In this document: positions 26,421-34,558 of the stretch, in pieces
How the letters are laid out: every line of letters starts with the position of its first letter
How positions within the stretch are numbered: the stretch's first letter is position 1
Assembly (NCBI GenBank): GCA_029253285.1
Contig: JAQWZU010000180.1
Coordinates: 1 to 39,954 of the forward strand
From: Akkermansiaceae bacterium
GTDB lineage: Bacteria > Verrucomicrobiota > Verrucomicrobiia > Verrucomicrobiales > Akkermansiaceae
Direction of reading: 5' to 3'
DNA length: 39,954 bases
The notes under the pieces: generated by a model
Database searches by the model: none
Seen by the model: the letters and a program-made list of their open reading frames with translations, nothing else
What the model was told of the DNA's origin: nothing
Position numbers and translations under genes: made by a program

Positions 26421-28424
26421 ATGGCGAGTTGGAATGACGACCGGCTTGAGTTGGCTCTTCGGGCCTCCCGGGAAGGGATATGGGATTGGGATTTGGAGAA
26501 TAATTCCATCTACTATTCCGGTCGCGTATTGAGGTTTTTGGGGTATCGACGCAAGGACGCTCCAAATCTTTTCGAAAAGCGGAAGGAGCTCATGGACGAA
26601 GCGTCGGTTGCCGAGATGGACGAGGCCTTGCGCCGGGTTTCTGAAGGAGGGGATGATTTGTTTTCCGCCGAGCCCCGCGTAAATACCCAGAAAGGTGGCT
26701 GGCGATGGTTTCGCCTGAGAGGGACGCCGGTGAGAAATGACGAGGGTAAGGTAGTGCGCATCGTGGGAAGCGCGATTGAGATTTCCAAGCGTAAGCAGGC
26801 GGAGAGGGAGCTGAAGGAGGAGCGTTATTTGATCCAGACACTCATGGATAGTATTCCGATGAATTTGTATTTCAAAGATGTGGAATCGCGCTTTGTGATG
26901 GCGAATCAAGCAACGGCCGAGAAAATGGGGTTTCCATCGTCGGACGAATTAATCGGGAAGAGCGATCGTGATTTCTTTCATGAGGATCATGCCCAGGTGG
27001 CCCGTGAGATGGAGCGGGAAATCATGAATACCGGGAAAGGTGTTTATGATCAGATTGAGCATGAAAAATGGGATGACCGGGAGGATACCTGGGTGACCAG
27101 TACTAAGCACGCTTGGTTGGATCGCAGCAGAAAGGTGAAAGGGACCTTTGGGGTGACCAATGATATTTCCGATCTGATGCGGGCCCGCAATGAACAGGAG
27201 AAAGTCGCCGGGAAGCTTCATCAACAGGGGTTGAAGATCGAAGAGGAACGTCAGCGGATGAGGCTGATCATCGATAGCGTTCCGATGAATGTTTACTTTA
27301 AAAACCGGGATTCGCAGTTCGTGATTGTGAATCAGTCGATGGCGGAGTGGGTGGGCGAAAGCCAGCCATCGGATCTCTATGAAAAAAGCGATCGCGACTA
27401 TTTTTCAGAGGAACACTGGAGTGGGGCGGAAGCAGATGAGAAAGCGATTATCGGAAGCGGAGAGGCGATGGTGGGGCTCGTGGAAAAGGAAACATGGAGT
27501 GGTAAAGAGGATACCTGGGTGATGACCTCGAAGTATCCCTGGCGTGATAATGAAGGAGCAGTGGTGGGAACCTTTGGAGTGTCGAGCGATGTGAGCGAGT
27601 TGATCAGCGCCCAGCGCGAGATGACGGAAATGGCGGAGTCACTTCAGACAAAGAACAAGGAAATGGAAGAAGAGCTGAATCTTGCCCGCGAGGTGCAGCA
27701 GGCCTTGATTCCCGACGAGCTTCCCTCGATGTTCGTTCAATCGGAAGAGGGAGAGGTTAATTTGAGTTTTAAACACCTGTATCGTCCGGCCTCTGAGTTG
27801 GCGGGGGATTTTTTCGAAGTGCTGCCTCTTGAGGATGATCGAATGGGGTTCATTGTCAGTGATGTCATGGGGCACGGCGTGCGCTCGGCCCTGGTGGTCT
27901 CGATGTTGCGAGGCTTGATTGAGCAACAGGCTGGTTCAGCCAGCGATACAGCGGAGTTTATGACGGGGTTGAATGATGGGTTAACGCATTTGCTCGAAGA
28001 GTCTGGTGTGGTGCTCTTTGCCACCGCGATATGCGGAGTGGTCGATTTGCGAAATGAGACCGTGCAAATAACCGTGGCAGGTCACCCAAACCCCATCGCG
28101 GTGTTCGAAGATGGAACCCGTCAACTGGCTCCTCCCGCGGAGGCTTCCGGTCCGGCCTTGGGCCTGGTGCCCGGGTTTGAGTATGGTTCGGTGACCGCGT
28201 CCCTGCAGGGCCTTCGGCGGATCATTTGTTTCACCGATGGCATCTTCGAGGTGATGAATGAGTGGAAGGAGGAATTTGGCATCGATCACATGATTGAAGT
28301 GATCGAGCGCGGAGGCCAGTTGGAGCGGGTTTTGGAGAATTTAGTGCAGGCAGCTGAAGAGTTTGCAAAGCAGGGAGTCTTCGACGATGACCTTTGTTTG
28401 TTGGGGATGGAGGTGAGGCGATGA
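26421..28424 (+). CDS. PAS-PAS-PAS-SpoIIE phosphatase (RsbU-like), copy 1
   Basis: A 667-residue cytoplasmic signalling protein with three PAS domains (about 8-120, 137-255 and 265-405) followed by a short helical linker (LAREVQQALIPDELPS) and a SpoIIE/PP2C phosphatase domain (about 440-660). The metal-binding aspartates are in ELAGDFFEV, VSDVMGHGVRSAL, CFTDGIFEV and VFDDDLCLL. Such proteins usually dephosphorylate an anti-anti-sigma factor and thereby switch on a sigma factor or another partner; no such partner gene is next to it. No membrane segments are seen, so input is probably a small ligand or redox state sensed in the cytoplasm. It overlaps the following paralogue by ATGA, which implies translational coupling. 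Confidence 0.9.
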   Translation: MASWNDDRLELALRASREGIWDWDLENNSIYYSGRVLRFLGYRRKDAPNLFEKRKELMDEASVAEMDEALRRVSEGGDDLFSAEPRVNTQKGGWRWFRLRGTPVRNDEGKVVRIVGSAIEISKRKQAERELKEERYLIQTLMDSIPMNLYFKDVESRFVMANQATAEKMGFPSSDELIGKSDRDFFHEDHAQVAREMEREIMNTGKGVYDQIEHEKWDDREDTWVTSTKHAWLDRSRKVKGTFGVTNDISDLMRARNEQEKVAGKLHQQGLKIEEERQRMRLIIDSVPMNVYFKNRDSQFVIVNQSMAEWVGESQPSDLYEKSDRDYFSEEHWSGAEADEKAIIGSGEAMVGLVEKETWSGKEDTWVMTSKYPWRDNEGAVVGTFGVSSDVSELISAQREMTEMAESLQTKNKEMEEELNLAREVQQALIPDELPSMFVQSEEGEVNLSFKHLYRPASELAGDFFEVLPLEDDRMGFIVSDVMGHGVRSALVVSMLRGLIEQQAGSASDTAEFMTGLNDGLTHLLEESGVVLFATAICGVVDLRNETVQITVAGHPNPIAVFEDGTRQLAPPAEASGPALGLVPGFEYGSVTASLQGLRRIICFTDGIFEVMNEWKEEFGIDHMIEVIERGGQLERVLENLVQAAEEFAKQGVFDDDLCLLGMEVRR

Positions 28425-30409
28425 ACGAATCAAGCGACCGTTTGGAGTTGGCTCTCAAGGCCTCGAATGAGGGGATTTGGGAGTGGGATTTGTTGAGTGG
28501 GACCATTTTTTATTCCAACCGGGTGTTGATGTTTTTGGGATATGGAGTCACCGGAGCCCCTAATTTTTTCAAGGATCCCGAAGAGCATGTGCATCCCGAG
28601 GATCTGAAAAAATTCATCAAGAAACGCGATCGGGTAATTTTGAAAAAAGGTCGCTTGTTCGCGATGGAGTCGAGGGTTCGGACCCGGAGCGGAGAGTGGA
28701 AATGGTTTCGGATGAGGGGGATTCCCGAACGGGATGATCAGGGTGCAGTTTTGAAAATGGTGGGAAGTCTGATTGATATTTCCAAGCGGAAGAATACCGA
28801 ACTGGCCCTGATGGAGGAGCGGGCGAGGATCGATCTCGTGCTGGAAAGTGTTCCAGTGAATGTATACTTTAAAGATCGGGAGTCACGATTTGTGCGGGCA
28901 AACAAGGCGACGGCCCTTCGGATGGGAGCGGGATCGGTTAAGGAGTTGGTTGGGAAGACCGACCATGACTTTTTCGAGAAGACGCATGCTGACGCTTCCC
29001 GGGCCAAGGAACTCGAGATCATGGAGACCGGTTCCGAGAAAGTGGAGGAGTTGGAGCATGAAGTCTGGGAGGACCGGGAGGATACCTGGGTGCTGGTGAC
29101 CAAGAAGGTGTGGCGCAATATGGAGGGTGAACTTCTGGGGACTTTTGGGGTCACCAACGATGTGACCGAGTTGATGAAAACGAGGGAGAACCTGGAACGC
29201 GTGGCGGAACAGTTGCAGATCGTGAATCAGGACATTGACGAGGAGCGTAATCTTTTACGACTGGTGATCGATAACATTCCGATGTTCGTTTATTTCAAGA
29301 ACTTGAAGTCCAATTTTGTTTTGGTGAACCAGGGAATGGCCGATCTTTGTGGGGAGAGCTCCCCCGATGACCTGGTTGGGAAGCATGACCGGGATTATTT
29401 CACCGAAGATTTGTTTATTGGGTCCCAGGGAGATGAAAAGAGGATCATGAAGTCGGGCGAGCCGATCGTGAATAAGCTCGAGGAAATTTCCTGGAAGGAC
29501 AATCACAAGACTTGGTCGATGTCGTCGAAATTTCCGTGGTATGATCCTGATGGAAATCTGATCGGAACATTCGGGGTTTCGGGGGACGTCACCGAGTTGG
29601 TGCAGACCCGAAATGATCTCGCCAAGATTGCTGGGGATTTGGCGAGGAAGAACGAGGCGATGGAGGAAGAACTGAGGCTGGCTCGTGAGATCCAGCAGGC
29701 GGGGGTCCCGAAGAGTCTACCGGAGATTGATGGCGGAGATTGGAAATTGAAATTCCAGCACATTTATCAACCGGCTACGGATCTGGCAGGTGACTTTCTG
29801 GAGGTCAGAAACCTGGGCGATGGTCGGGCGGGATTTTTGGTCTGCGATGTGATGGGGCACGGGGTGCGGGCTGCCCTGATTGTCTCGATGTTGCGGGGTT
29901 TGGTGGAAAAGCAGGGAAGGATTGCAGGGAGTCCGGGAGAATTTCTGGCCGGACTGAATGATGGCTTGTCCCATCTTCTTGAAAGGATTGGTCTGACCAT
30001 GTTTGCGACGGCTTCGTATGGTGTGGTGGATTCAAGGAAAGGCGAAGTGTGTCTGGCTTCGGCGGGTCATCCTTCGCCCATTGGGAAGATTTCCGGGAAG
30101 GTCGAGGTGCTCGAGTTTGCCAAGGGAGCCAAAGGGCCGGCTCTGGGAATGTTGCCGGGGATGCCCTACGGAGAAATGGTGCTTCCTCTGGTTGGTTTGG
30201 AAGCTTTGTGGTGTTTCACCGATGGGGTGTTTGAGGTGCGGAATGGCTCGGACGAGGAGTATGGGGTGGAGAGGATGAAGGAGATTTTGGCATCTGAATC
30301 CGGTTTCCGGATTGTCGACTTGGTCGAGGATGCACGGAAGTTTTCCGAGGGGAGAGGATTTGAAGATGATGTGTGCCTTTTGGAGTTGGAAGTCTCGCGC
30401 AAGGCTTGA
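28421..30409 (+). CDS. PAS-PAS-PAS-SpoIIE phosphatase (RsbU-like), copy 2
   Basis: A 662-residue paralogue of the preceding gene with the same architecture: three PAS domains, linker LAREIQQAGVPKSLPE and SpoIIE phosphatase domain. Metal motifs are DLAGDFLEV, VCDVMGHGVRAAL, CFTDGVFEV and FEDDVCLLELEV. The two proteins share many matching stretches (for example DRLELAL at the start and EEERxxMRL- or DEERNLLRL-type helices between PAS domains), so this is a tandem duplication, though clearly diverged. ATG 28421 is preceded by GGAGGTGAGG at 28410-28419 and overlaps the upstream stop as ATGA. pfkA follows 21 bases later. Two phosphatases with different PAS inputs could feed the same target; that is inference. 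Confidence 0.9.
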   Translation: MNESSDRLELALKASNEGIWEWDLLSGTIFYSNRVLMFLGYGVTGAPNFFKDPEEHVHPEDLKKFIKKRDRVILKKGRLFAMESRVRTRSGEWKWFRMRGIPERDDQGAVLKMVGSLIDISKRKNTELALMEERARIDLVLESVPVNVYFKDRESRFVRANKATALRMGAGSVKELVGKTDHDFFEKTHADASRAKELEIMETGSEKVEELEHEVWEDREDTWVLVTKKVWRNMEGELLGTFGVTNDVTELMKTRENLERVAEQLQIVNQDIDEERNLLRLVIDNIPMFVYFKNLKSNFVLVNQGMADLCGESSPDDLVGKHDRDYFTEDLFIGSQGDEKRIMKSGEPIVNKLEEISWKDNHKTWSMSSKFPWYDPDGNLIGTFGVSGDVTELVQTRNDLAKIAGDLARKNEAMEEELRLAREIQQAGVPKSLPEIDGGDWKLKFQHIYQPATDLAGDFLEVRNLGDGRAGFLVCDVMGHGVRAALIVSMLRGLVEKQGRIAGSPGEFLAGLNDGLSHLLERIGLTMFATASYGVVDSRKGEVCLASAGHPSPIGKISGKVEVLEFAKGAKGPALGMLPGMPYGEMVLPLVGLEALWCFTDGVFEVRNGSDEEYGVERMKEILASESGFRIVDLVEDARKFSEGRGFEDDVCLLELEVSRKA

Positions 30410-30430
30410 GCTTCCCGGTAGCTGTGCTAC

Positions 30431-31408
30431 ATGCATACCATCTTGAGCGAGCGAGTTGCAATTATGACCTCCGGCGGCGATGCCGCGGGGATGAATCCGG
30501 CGGTGAAATCGGCGGCCGAGTATTCCAAAAAATGCGGCATGGAGCCCTACCTCGTAGAGTGGGGATTGCGTGGGCTGATTGAAGGCTGGATCCACGCAGC
30601 AACACCAGAGCGTCTTTCGGGAATCCTGCATCGCGGAGGAACTGTTTTGGGCTCGTCGCGATCAAAGCGCTTTTTTGAATATCAATTCAGGAAGCAGGCT
30701 TTCGAAAATCTAGAAAAACTAGGGATTTCGAAATTGGTGGTGATCGGGGGAGACGGCTCGTTCAGCGCCTTGAATCAATTTCACGCAGACTTCGGTGTTC
30801 CTTTCGCTGGGATTCCCGCGACGATCGACAATGATATTCCCGGGACGGATTATTGTCTCGGGGTGGATACGGCCCTCAATATGATTCGTCAGAGCGTTGA
30901 TTGTATTCGAGACACCGCAGCATCATTTTCGAGGGCTTTTGTTGTCGAGACGATGGGGCGTCATTGCGGATATCTGGCGATGACAAGCGCGTTGGCGACC
31001 GGGGCGGAGATCTGTTTGGTCCCGGAAATTGAATACGATTTGGATTCCATCGCAGAAAAGATGCGTTTGGAGAAAGAACAAGGCCGTCGGTATCTTCTCG
31101 CGATCGTGGCGGAAGGGACGGGCATGGGCGAAAGTCTGACCCGGTGGATGAATGATGCGCTGGGCATGGACGCTCGCCTGACCGTCCTGGGACATGTGCA
31201 GCGGGGTGGATCTCCGACTGTATATGACCGGATCATGGCCTTTAAATTTGCGGTGGCGGCCATTGATGCCCTCTGTTCCGGGGAGTCCAACCAGGTGATT
31301 GTTTTCAAAGACGGGACTTTTGGAAATATTGCTATCAGTGAGATTGCCGACATCAAGCACCACGTTGATGCCAATTTGATCGAGCTTTGCGAGGGCTTGA
31401 GTCGCTAG
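30431..31408 (+). CDS. pfkA: ATP-dependent 6-phosphofructokinase
   Basis: Phosphorylates fructose 6-phosphate in glycolysis. The 325-residue enzyme has the group A PFK motifs: TSGGDAAGMN at the N-terminus, GGDGS at 106-110, PATIDNDIPGTD with catalytic D133, MGRHCGYLA, and LGHVQRGGSPTVYDR. The glycine in GGDGS (rather than GGDD) points to ATP as donor, not pyrophosphate; related PFKs may also accept sedoheptulose 7-phosphate. Start ATG 30431 is 21 bases after the phosphatase gene, so it may belong to the same transcript. A long hairpin follows before lepB. Confidence 0.93.
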   Translation: MHTILSERVAIMTSGGDAAGMNPAVKSAAEYSKKCGMEPYLVEWGLRGLIEGWIHAATPERLSGILHRGGTVLGSSRSKRFFEYQFRKQAFENLEKLGISKLVVIGGDGSFSALNQFHADFGVPFAGIPATIDNDIPGTDYCLGVDTALNMIRQSVDCIRDTAASFSRAFVVETMGRHCGYLAMTSALATGAEICLVPEIEYDLDSIAEKMRLEKEQGRRYLLAIVAEGTGMGESLTRWMNDALGMDARLTVLGHVQRGGSPTVYDRIMAFKFAVAAIDALCSGESNQVIVFKDGTFGNIAISEIADIKHHVDANLIELCEGLSR

Positions 31409-31422
31409 GGTTCCAAACGGGA

Positions 31423-31467
31423 GTTCATCTTGTAATCGCGGAAATGGGATGCCGTGATTAGATGAAC
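31423..31467 (+). promoter_or_regulatory. Long hairpin directly before the lepB start
   Basis: GTTCATC (31423-31429) pairs with GATGAAC (31461-31467), and TAATCGCGG (31433-31441) pairs with CCGTGATTA (31452-31460), with one GU pair; a 3-base bulge and a 10-base loop complete it. It lies between pfkA and lepB and ends 5 bases before the lepB ATG. There is no T-run, so it is more likely a translation-control or processing structure, or a repeat element, than a terminator. Confidence 0.6.
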
Positions 31468-31472
31468 CCTCT

Positions 31473-32162
31473 ATGAAAACACGTTTGTTGAAGTTGTGGC
31501 GGGAGTGGCGAAATACTGCTCTGTTTTTTGGATTGGTGATTGTTCCGGTGAAGTCCGTTCTTGCTGATCTCAATTGGGTGCCGACCGGGTCGATGAATCC
31601 GACCATTCTGGAGGGTGATTTGGTTTATGTCGATAAGGCGGCTTATGACTTACGCGTTCCGTTGACTTTGAAGAGAGTGGCAGAGTGGGCAAATCCGGAG
31701 CGGGGAGATGTCGTGGTGTTCTTTTCCCCAGATGATGAAACCCGGATGGTGAAGCGGGTGATTGGTCTTCCGGGCGACACCCTGGAATTGATCAACAACG
31801 TTCTCGTGATCAATGGTCGGTCCGTTGATTATGGTCCTCTTTCAAGTGAACAAAGCAAAGGCTTGGCTCCGCAATGGCAGGAACGGGCAAGATTTGCCGA
31901 GGAGGGTCTGGATGGCCGGAGGCATGCCGTGATGGCCTTGGCGGGAGTGGAGAATCCCAAACGTAGTTTTGCTCCGATTAAGATTCCCGAGGGAAGTTAT
32001 TTCATGATGGGCGACAACCGGGACAATAGTAGGGACTCCCGATTCTACGGAATTGTGAAGAGAGAACAAATCGTGGGAGAAGCCAAGCGCGTGCTGTTGT
32101 CCTTTGACCTGAACAACTGGCTCAAACCAAGGCTGTCCCGCTTTGGCGAGGCGCTTCAATAG
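31473..32162 (+). CDS. lepB: Signal peptidase I
   Basis: Cleaves signal peptides of exported proteins at the outer face of the cytoplasmic membrane. The 229-residue chain has one N-terminal hydrophobic segment (about 16-31) and the catalytic motifs: nucleophile S40 in PTGSMNPT, general base K94 in MVKRVIGLPGD, and GDNRDNSRDSRFYG near the C-terminus. One segment of about 35 residues between the conserved boxes is extra relative to minimal enzymes but common. Its last 7 bases overlap the end of ispA on the other strand. A long hairpin in the leader may affect its translation. Confidence 0.95.
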   Translation: MKTRLLKLWREWRNTALFFGLVIVPVKSVLADLNWVPTGSMNPTILEGDLVYVDKAAYDLRVPLTLKRVAEWANPERGDVVVFFSPDDETRMVKRVIGLPGDTLELINNVLVINGRSVDYGPLSSEQSKGLAPQWQERARFAEEGLDGRRHAVMALAGVENPKRSFAPIKIPEGSYFMMGDNRDNSRDSRFYGIVKREQIVGEAKRVLLSFDLNNWLKPRLSRFGEALQ

Positions 32163-33040
32163 TCGCGATCGAGGAGGTAGTGGGCGATCGCTTCAAGGCG
32201 AACCGCCTTCTTCCCGAAAGCCGAGAGAGCCGCGAGTGCCTTTTTAGTAAGGCGCGCGGCTTCTTTTTTGGATTTATCCAGACCAAGAATGGACGGGTAG
32301 GTGGCCTTATCGACGGCTTCGTCTTTGCCGGCCGTTTTTCCGAGTTGTTCGGTTGATTGAGTGACATCGAGAATGTCGTCGATGACCTGGAAGGCGAGAC
32401 CGAGATTGTATCCGAAGTCGGTGAGGGCTGCGAGCTGTCTCGGAGTGGCGTTGGCGGTCATGCCGCCGAGGCGGAGGGAGGTGGTGAGAAGCGCGGCGGT
32501 TTTGTTTTCGTGAATGCGAATCAGCTGCGCCTTGCTGAGATCCTTACCTTCGCCTTCGAGATCGAGCACCTGTCCTCCGATGAGTTTTTTGGATCCGCCA
32601 CAGGTCGAGAATTCGAGGAGAAGCTCTTTGAGGGAATAGCGTTTTGTTGGAGGGGTTTCGGCCAGGACAATGAAAGCCTCGGTGAGCAAGGCGTCGCCGG
32701 TGAGAACAGCCATGCCTTCGCCATAGACCTTGTGAGAGGTTGGTCGGCCACGGCGCAGGTCGTCGTCGTCCATCGAGGGAAGGTCGTCGTGCACAAGGGA
32801 ATAAGTGTGCATGATTTCCACCGCACAGGCCGGGCGGAGGGCGTTTTCGGCTTCACCGCCACAGGCTTCGGCGGCGGCGAGGGTGAGAATGGGACGGAGC
32901 CGCTTGCCGCCGGCGAATACGGAGTAGCGCATGGCCTGATGAATGGTCCGGGGGCGTTCGGTGCTACGAGGGAGAAAGGCGTTCAGCGAATCATCGATGA
33001 GGGATTGCTGGCTTTTAAGATAGGCTTTGAGGTCGGACAC
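32156..33040 (-). CDS. ispA: Polyprenyl synthetase (farnesyl/geranylgeranyl diphosphate synthase)
   Basis: Condenses isopentenyl diphosphate with allylic diphosphates to give C15 or C20 isoprenoid precursors. The 294-residue protein has FAGGKRLRP, the first aspartate-rich motif DDLPSMD (85-91) preceded by YSLVH, the GGQVLDL region, and the second aspartate motif in VIDDILDVT. DDDDLRRGRPT after the first motif is as in bacterial FPP synthases. Product chain length (FPP or GGPP) cannot be fixed by eye. It is transcribed toward lepB and away from the peroxiredoxin gene; the start is ATG at 33040, leaving 94 bases for divergent promoters. Confidence 0.93.
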   Translation of the reverse strand: MSDLKAYLKSQQSLIDDSLNAFLPRSTERPRTIHQAMRYSVFAGGKRLRPILTLAAAEACGGEAENALRPACAVEIMHTYSLVHDDLPSMDDDDLRRGRPTSHKVYGEGMAVLTGDALLTEAFIVLAETPPTKRYSLKELLLEFSTCGGSKKLIGGQVLDLEGEGKDLSKAQLIRIHENKTAALLTTSLRLGGMTANATPRQLAALTDFGYNLGLAFQVIDDILDVTQSTEQLGKTAGKDEAVDKATYPSILGLDKSKKEAARLTKKALAALSAFGKKAVRLEAIAHYLLDRDY

Positions 33041-33134
33041 GGGCTTGTTTTAGGAGGGGAATTGACGAAGGCCAAACTCTAAAGTCGATGGAATGACTGC
33101 TAGACGTTGGCGATTCTGGCCGTAGTTTCGATTC

Positions 33135-33641
33135 ATGAAACTCAAAAGCATCTTTGTATGGCTGGCTTCGGCGCTGGCTCTCTCGGCCGCTCCATTGAAG
33201 TCGGGAGACGGCCTTCCCAAGTTGGAGGGGAAAAATCAGGACGGGAAAGTGGTGAAACTGGAAGCGGGGAAAGACCACAAGTGGCTTTTGATTTTCACCT
33301 ACCCGAAAGCCCTGACCGGGGGATGAACCAGGCAGGTGTGCTCGGTGCGGGACGCATTCGATAAGTTGAAAAGCCACAAGGTCACGATTTTTGGTCTCTC
33401 CATGGACTCGGTGGAGAAGCAGAAGGAATTTTCCTCCAAGCATGAACTTCCCTACGATCTTATCGCTGATACCGATGGCAAGATCGCCAAGGCGCTGGGA
33501 GTGCCGCTCAAAATGGCCGGAAAATTCACGGCGCGTCAGGCTTATCTCTTCAAGGATGGTAGGCTTGTGTGGAAAGATGAAAATGGAGCCACCGCGACGC
33601 AGGGCGAGGATGTCCTGAAAGCTATTTCTTCTTCAGAGTAG
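33135..33641 (+). CDS. Exported selenocysteine peroxiredoxin (PrxQ/BCP type), TGA read as Sec
   Basis: Reading through the single in-frame TGA at 33324-33326 gives a 168-residue peroxiredoxin that reduces hydroperoxides. A signal peptide (MKLKSIFVWLASALALSAAP) is followed by LIFTYPKALTGG, then Sec64, then TRQVCSVRDAF. In PrxQ/BCP enzymes the peroxidatic cysteine stands exactly there (P-G-C-T-x-Q-x-C) and the resolving cysteine is five residues later, here C69. Downstream, FGLSMDSVEKQKEF, LPYDLIADTDGKIAKALGV and RQAYLFKDGRLVWK match the rest of the fold. Both sides of the TGA are in one frame with no other stop, so a frameshift is not needed. A stem-loop follows the TGA at 33335-33358. The alternative, a nonsense mutation or base error replacing Cys, is less likely because the codon falls on the catalytic residue. 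The last 20 bases overlap the convergent hydrolase gene. Confidence 0.85.
33335..33358 (+). promoter_or_regulatory. Candidate bacterial SECIS stem-loop
   Basis: Beginning 8 bases after the TGA, GGTGTGCTC (33335-33343) pairs with GGG and CGCATT (33349-33358), nine pairs including GU pairs, with one bulged A at 33352. The apical loop is GGTGC (33344-33348), 17 bases after the TGA. A loop starting with GGU resembles the E. coli fdhF element that binds SelB. Folding was done by hand. Confidence 0.65.
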
Positions 33642-34461
33642 GTTTGCCTTTGAGGTAACCGAGCGAGGTCAGGAAGCGATCAGTTTCGAGAACTGTTTCG
33701 TCGTATTTGGCCTTGTTGAAGAAGCCATGCGGCTCGCCGTCGTAGAGGTGGAGATCGCTGCGAACACCGAGGTCCTTCATGCGCTGTTTGTAATCTTCCG
33801 CAGTCGAGACTGGAATGAGGTTGTCCTTTGTGCCCAGGAAGGTGATGGTTGGCGGAGTCTCTTTTGAGAGATTGTGCAAGGGCGAGAAATCCTTCCAATA
33901 GGCTTTGACGCGATCGTGCCCGTAACCTTTGGGGCCGTTATCATAGACGGGATTGAAAAGAACGAGGGCATTGGGTCGGCAGCTCACCGAGCTGTCCTCT
34001 CCGGGTTCGTCGAACTTGGTATTGGTCCCGGTGGTGGCGGCGACGTGGCCTCCGGCGGAACCTCCTCCCGCAGCGAGTTTGTCGGGGTCGATTCCGAGTT
34101 CTTTCGCGTTGCTGCGAATCCATCGCACGGCGGATTTACCATCCTGTACACATTTGCGGGGATCGGTGCCGGCGTTTTTCTTGGTGCGGTAGTCTGCGCA
34201 GATTGCGACCATGCCGCGTGAGGCGAGGTAGCGGCTTTGCGGGTAGAATTGTGACGGACTGCCGCCATTCCATCCGCCGCCGAAGAAGAAGACGATGGCG
34301 GGGCGTTTGTCGGAAGCCTTATGACCTTCAGGATTAAAAATAAAGAGCGAGAGCTTTTTGTCGCCGACGGTTTTATAAACGACCTCCTTGTCGGGGGTGT
34401 CTTTCGCAGAGGCAGACGTGAGGACGAGGCAGGCAAGAAGAAGCCGGGGCAATTTGATCAT
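33622..34461 (-). CDS. Exported alpha/beta hydrolase, esterase/lipase-like
   Basis: A 279-residue serine hydrolase with a signal peptide (MIKLPRLLLACLVLTSASA). The nucleophile is S135 in GGGSAGGHVAA; probable acid and base are D213 (GTKDNLIP) and H245 (EPHGFFN). The oxyanion-hole segment, usually HGGGW in this family, reads FGGGW here. Members cleave carboxyl esters, and in PVC bacteria many act as acetyl- or feruloyl-xylan esterases; the substrate here is not known. ATG 34461 is chosen because the signal peptide begins there; an in-frame extension to 34680 lacks similarity. Its last 20 bases overlap the end of the selenocysteine peroxiredoxin gene. Confidence 0.88.
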   Translation of the reverse strand: MIKLPRLLLACLVLTSASAKDTPDKEVVYKTVGDKKLSLFIFNPEGHKASDKRPAIVFFFGGGWNGGSPSQFYPQSRYLASRGMVAICADYRTKKNAGTDPRKCVQDGKSAVRWIRSNAKELGIDPDKLAAGGGSAGGHVAATTGTNTKFDEPGEDSSVSCRPNALVLFNPVYDNGPKGYGHDRVKAYWKDFSPLHNLSKETPPTITFLGTKDNLIPVSTAEDYKQRMKDLGVRSDLHLYDGEPHGFFNKAKYDETVLETDRFLTSLGYLKGKPTLKKK

Positions 34462-34501
34462 GGGGAGAGGATACGGCGCGGAGGGGAAAAAACTAAGCTC
34501 T

Positions 34502-34532
34502 AAAAAACGCGCCCGGTTTCCCAAGGCGCGTT
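34502..34532 (-). terminator. Terminator after the 65-residue protein gene
   Basis: AACGCGCC (34506-34513) pairs with GGCGCGTT (34525-34532). On the minus strand the stem runs into TTTTTT (from AAAAAA at 34502-34507). It lies 27 bases after the stop codon of the small gene at 34559-34756 and separates it from the hydrolase gene. Confidence 0.82.
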
Positions 34533-34558
34533 TGTAAGTGAGGGGAATGGGACGAGAG

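Noticed and set aside
33336-33641. A separate 101-residue peroxiredoxin-like gene starting after the TGA
   Set aside because: It would lack the signal peptide, first strands and peroxidatic residue, and it is in the same frame as the upstream part; reading TGA as Sec explains both parts at once.
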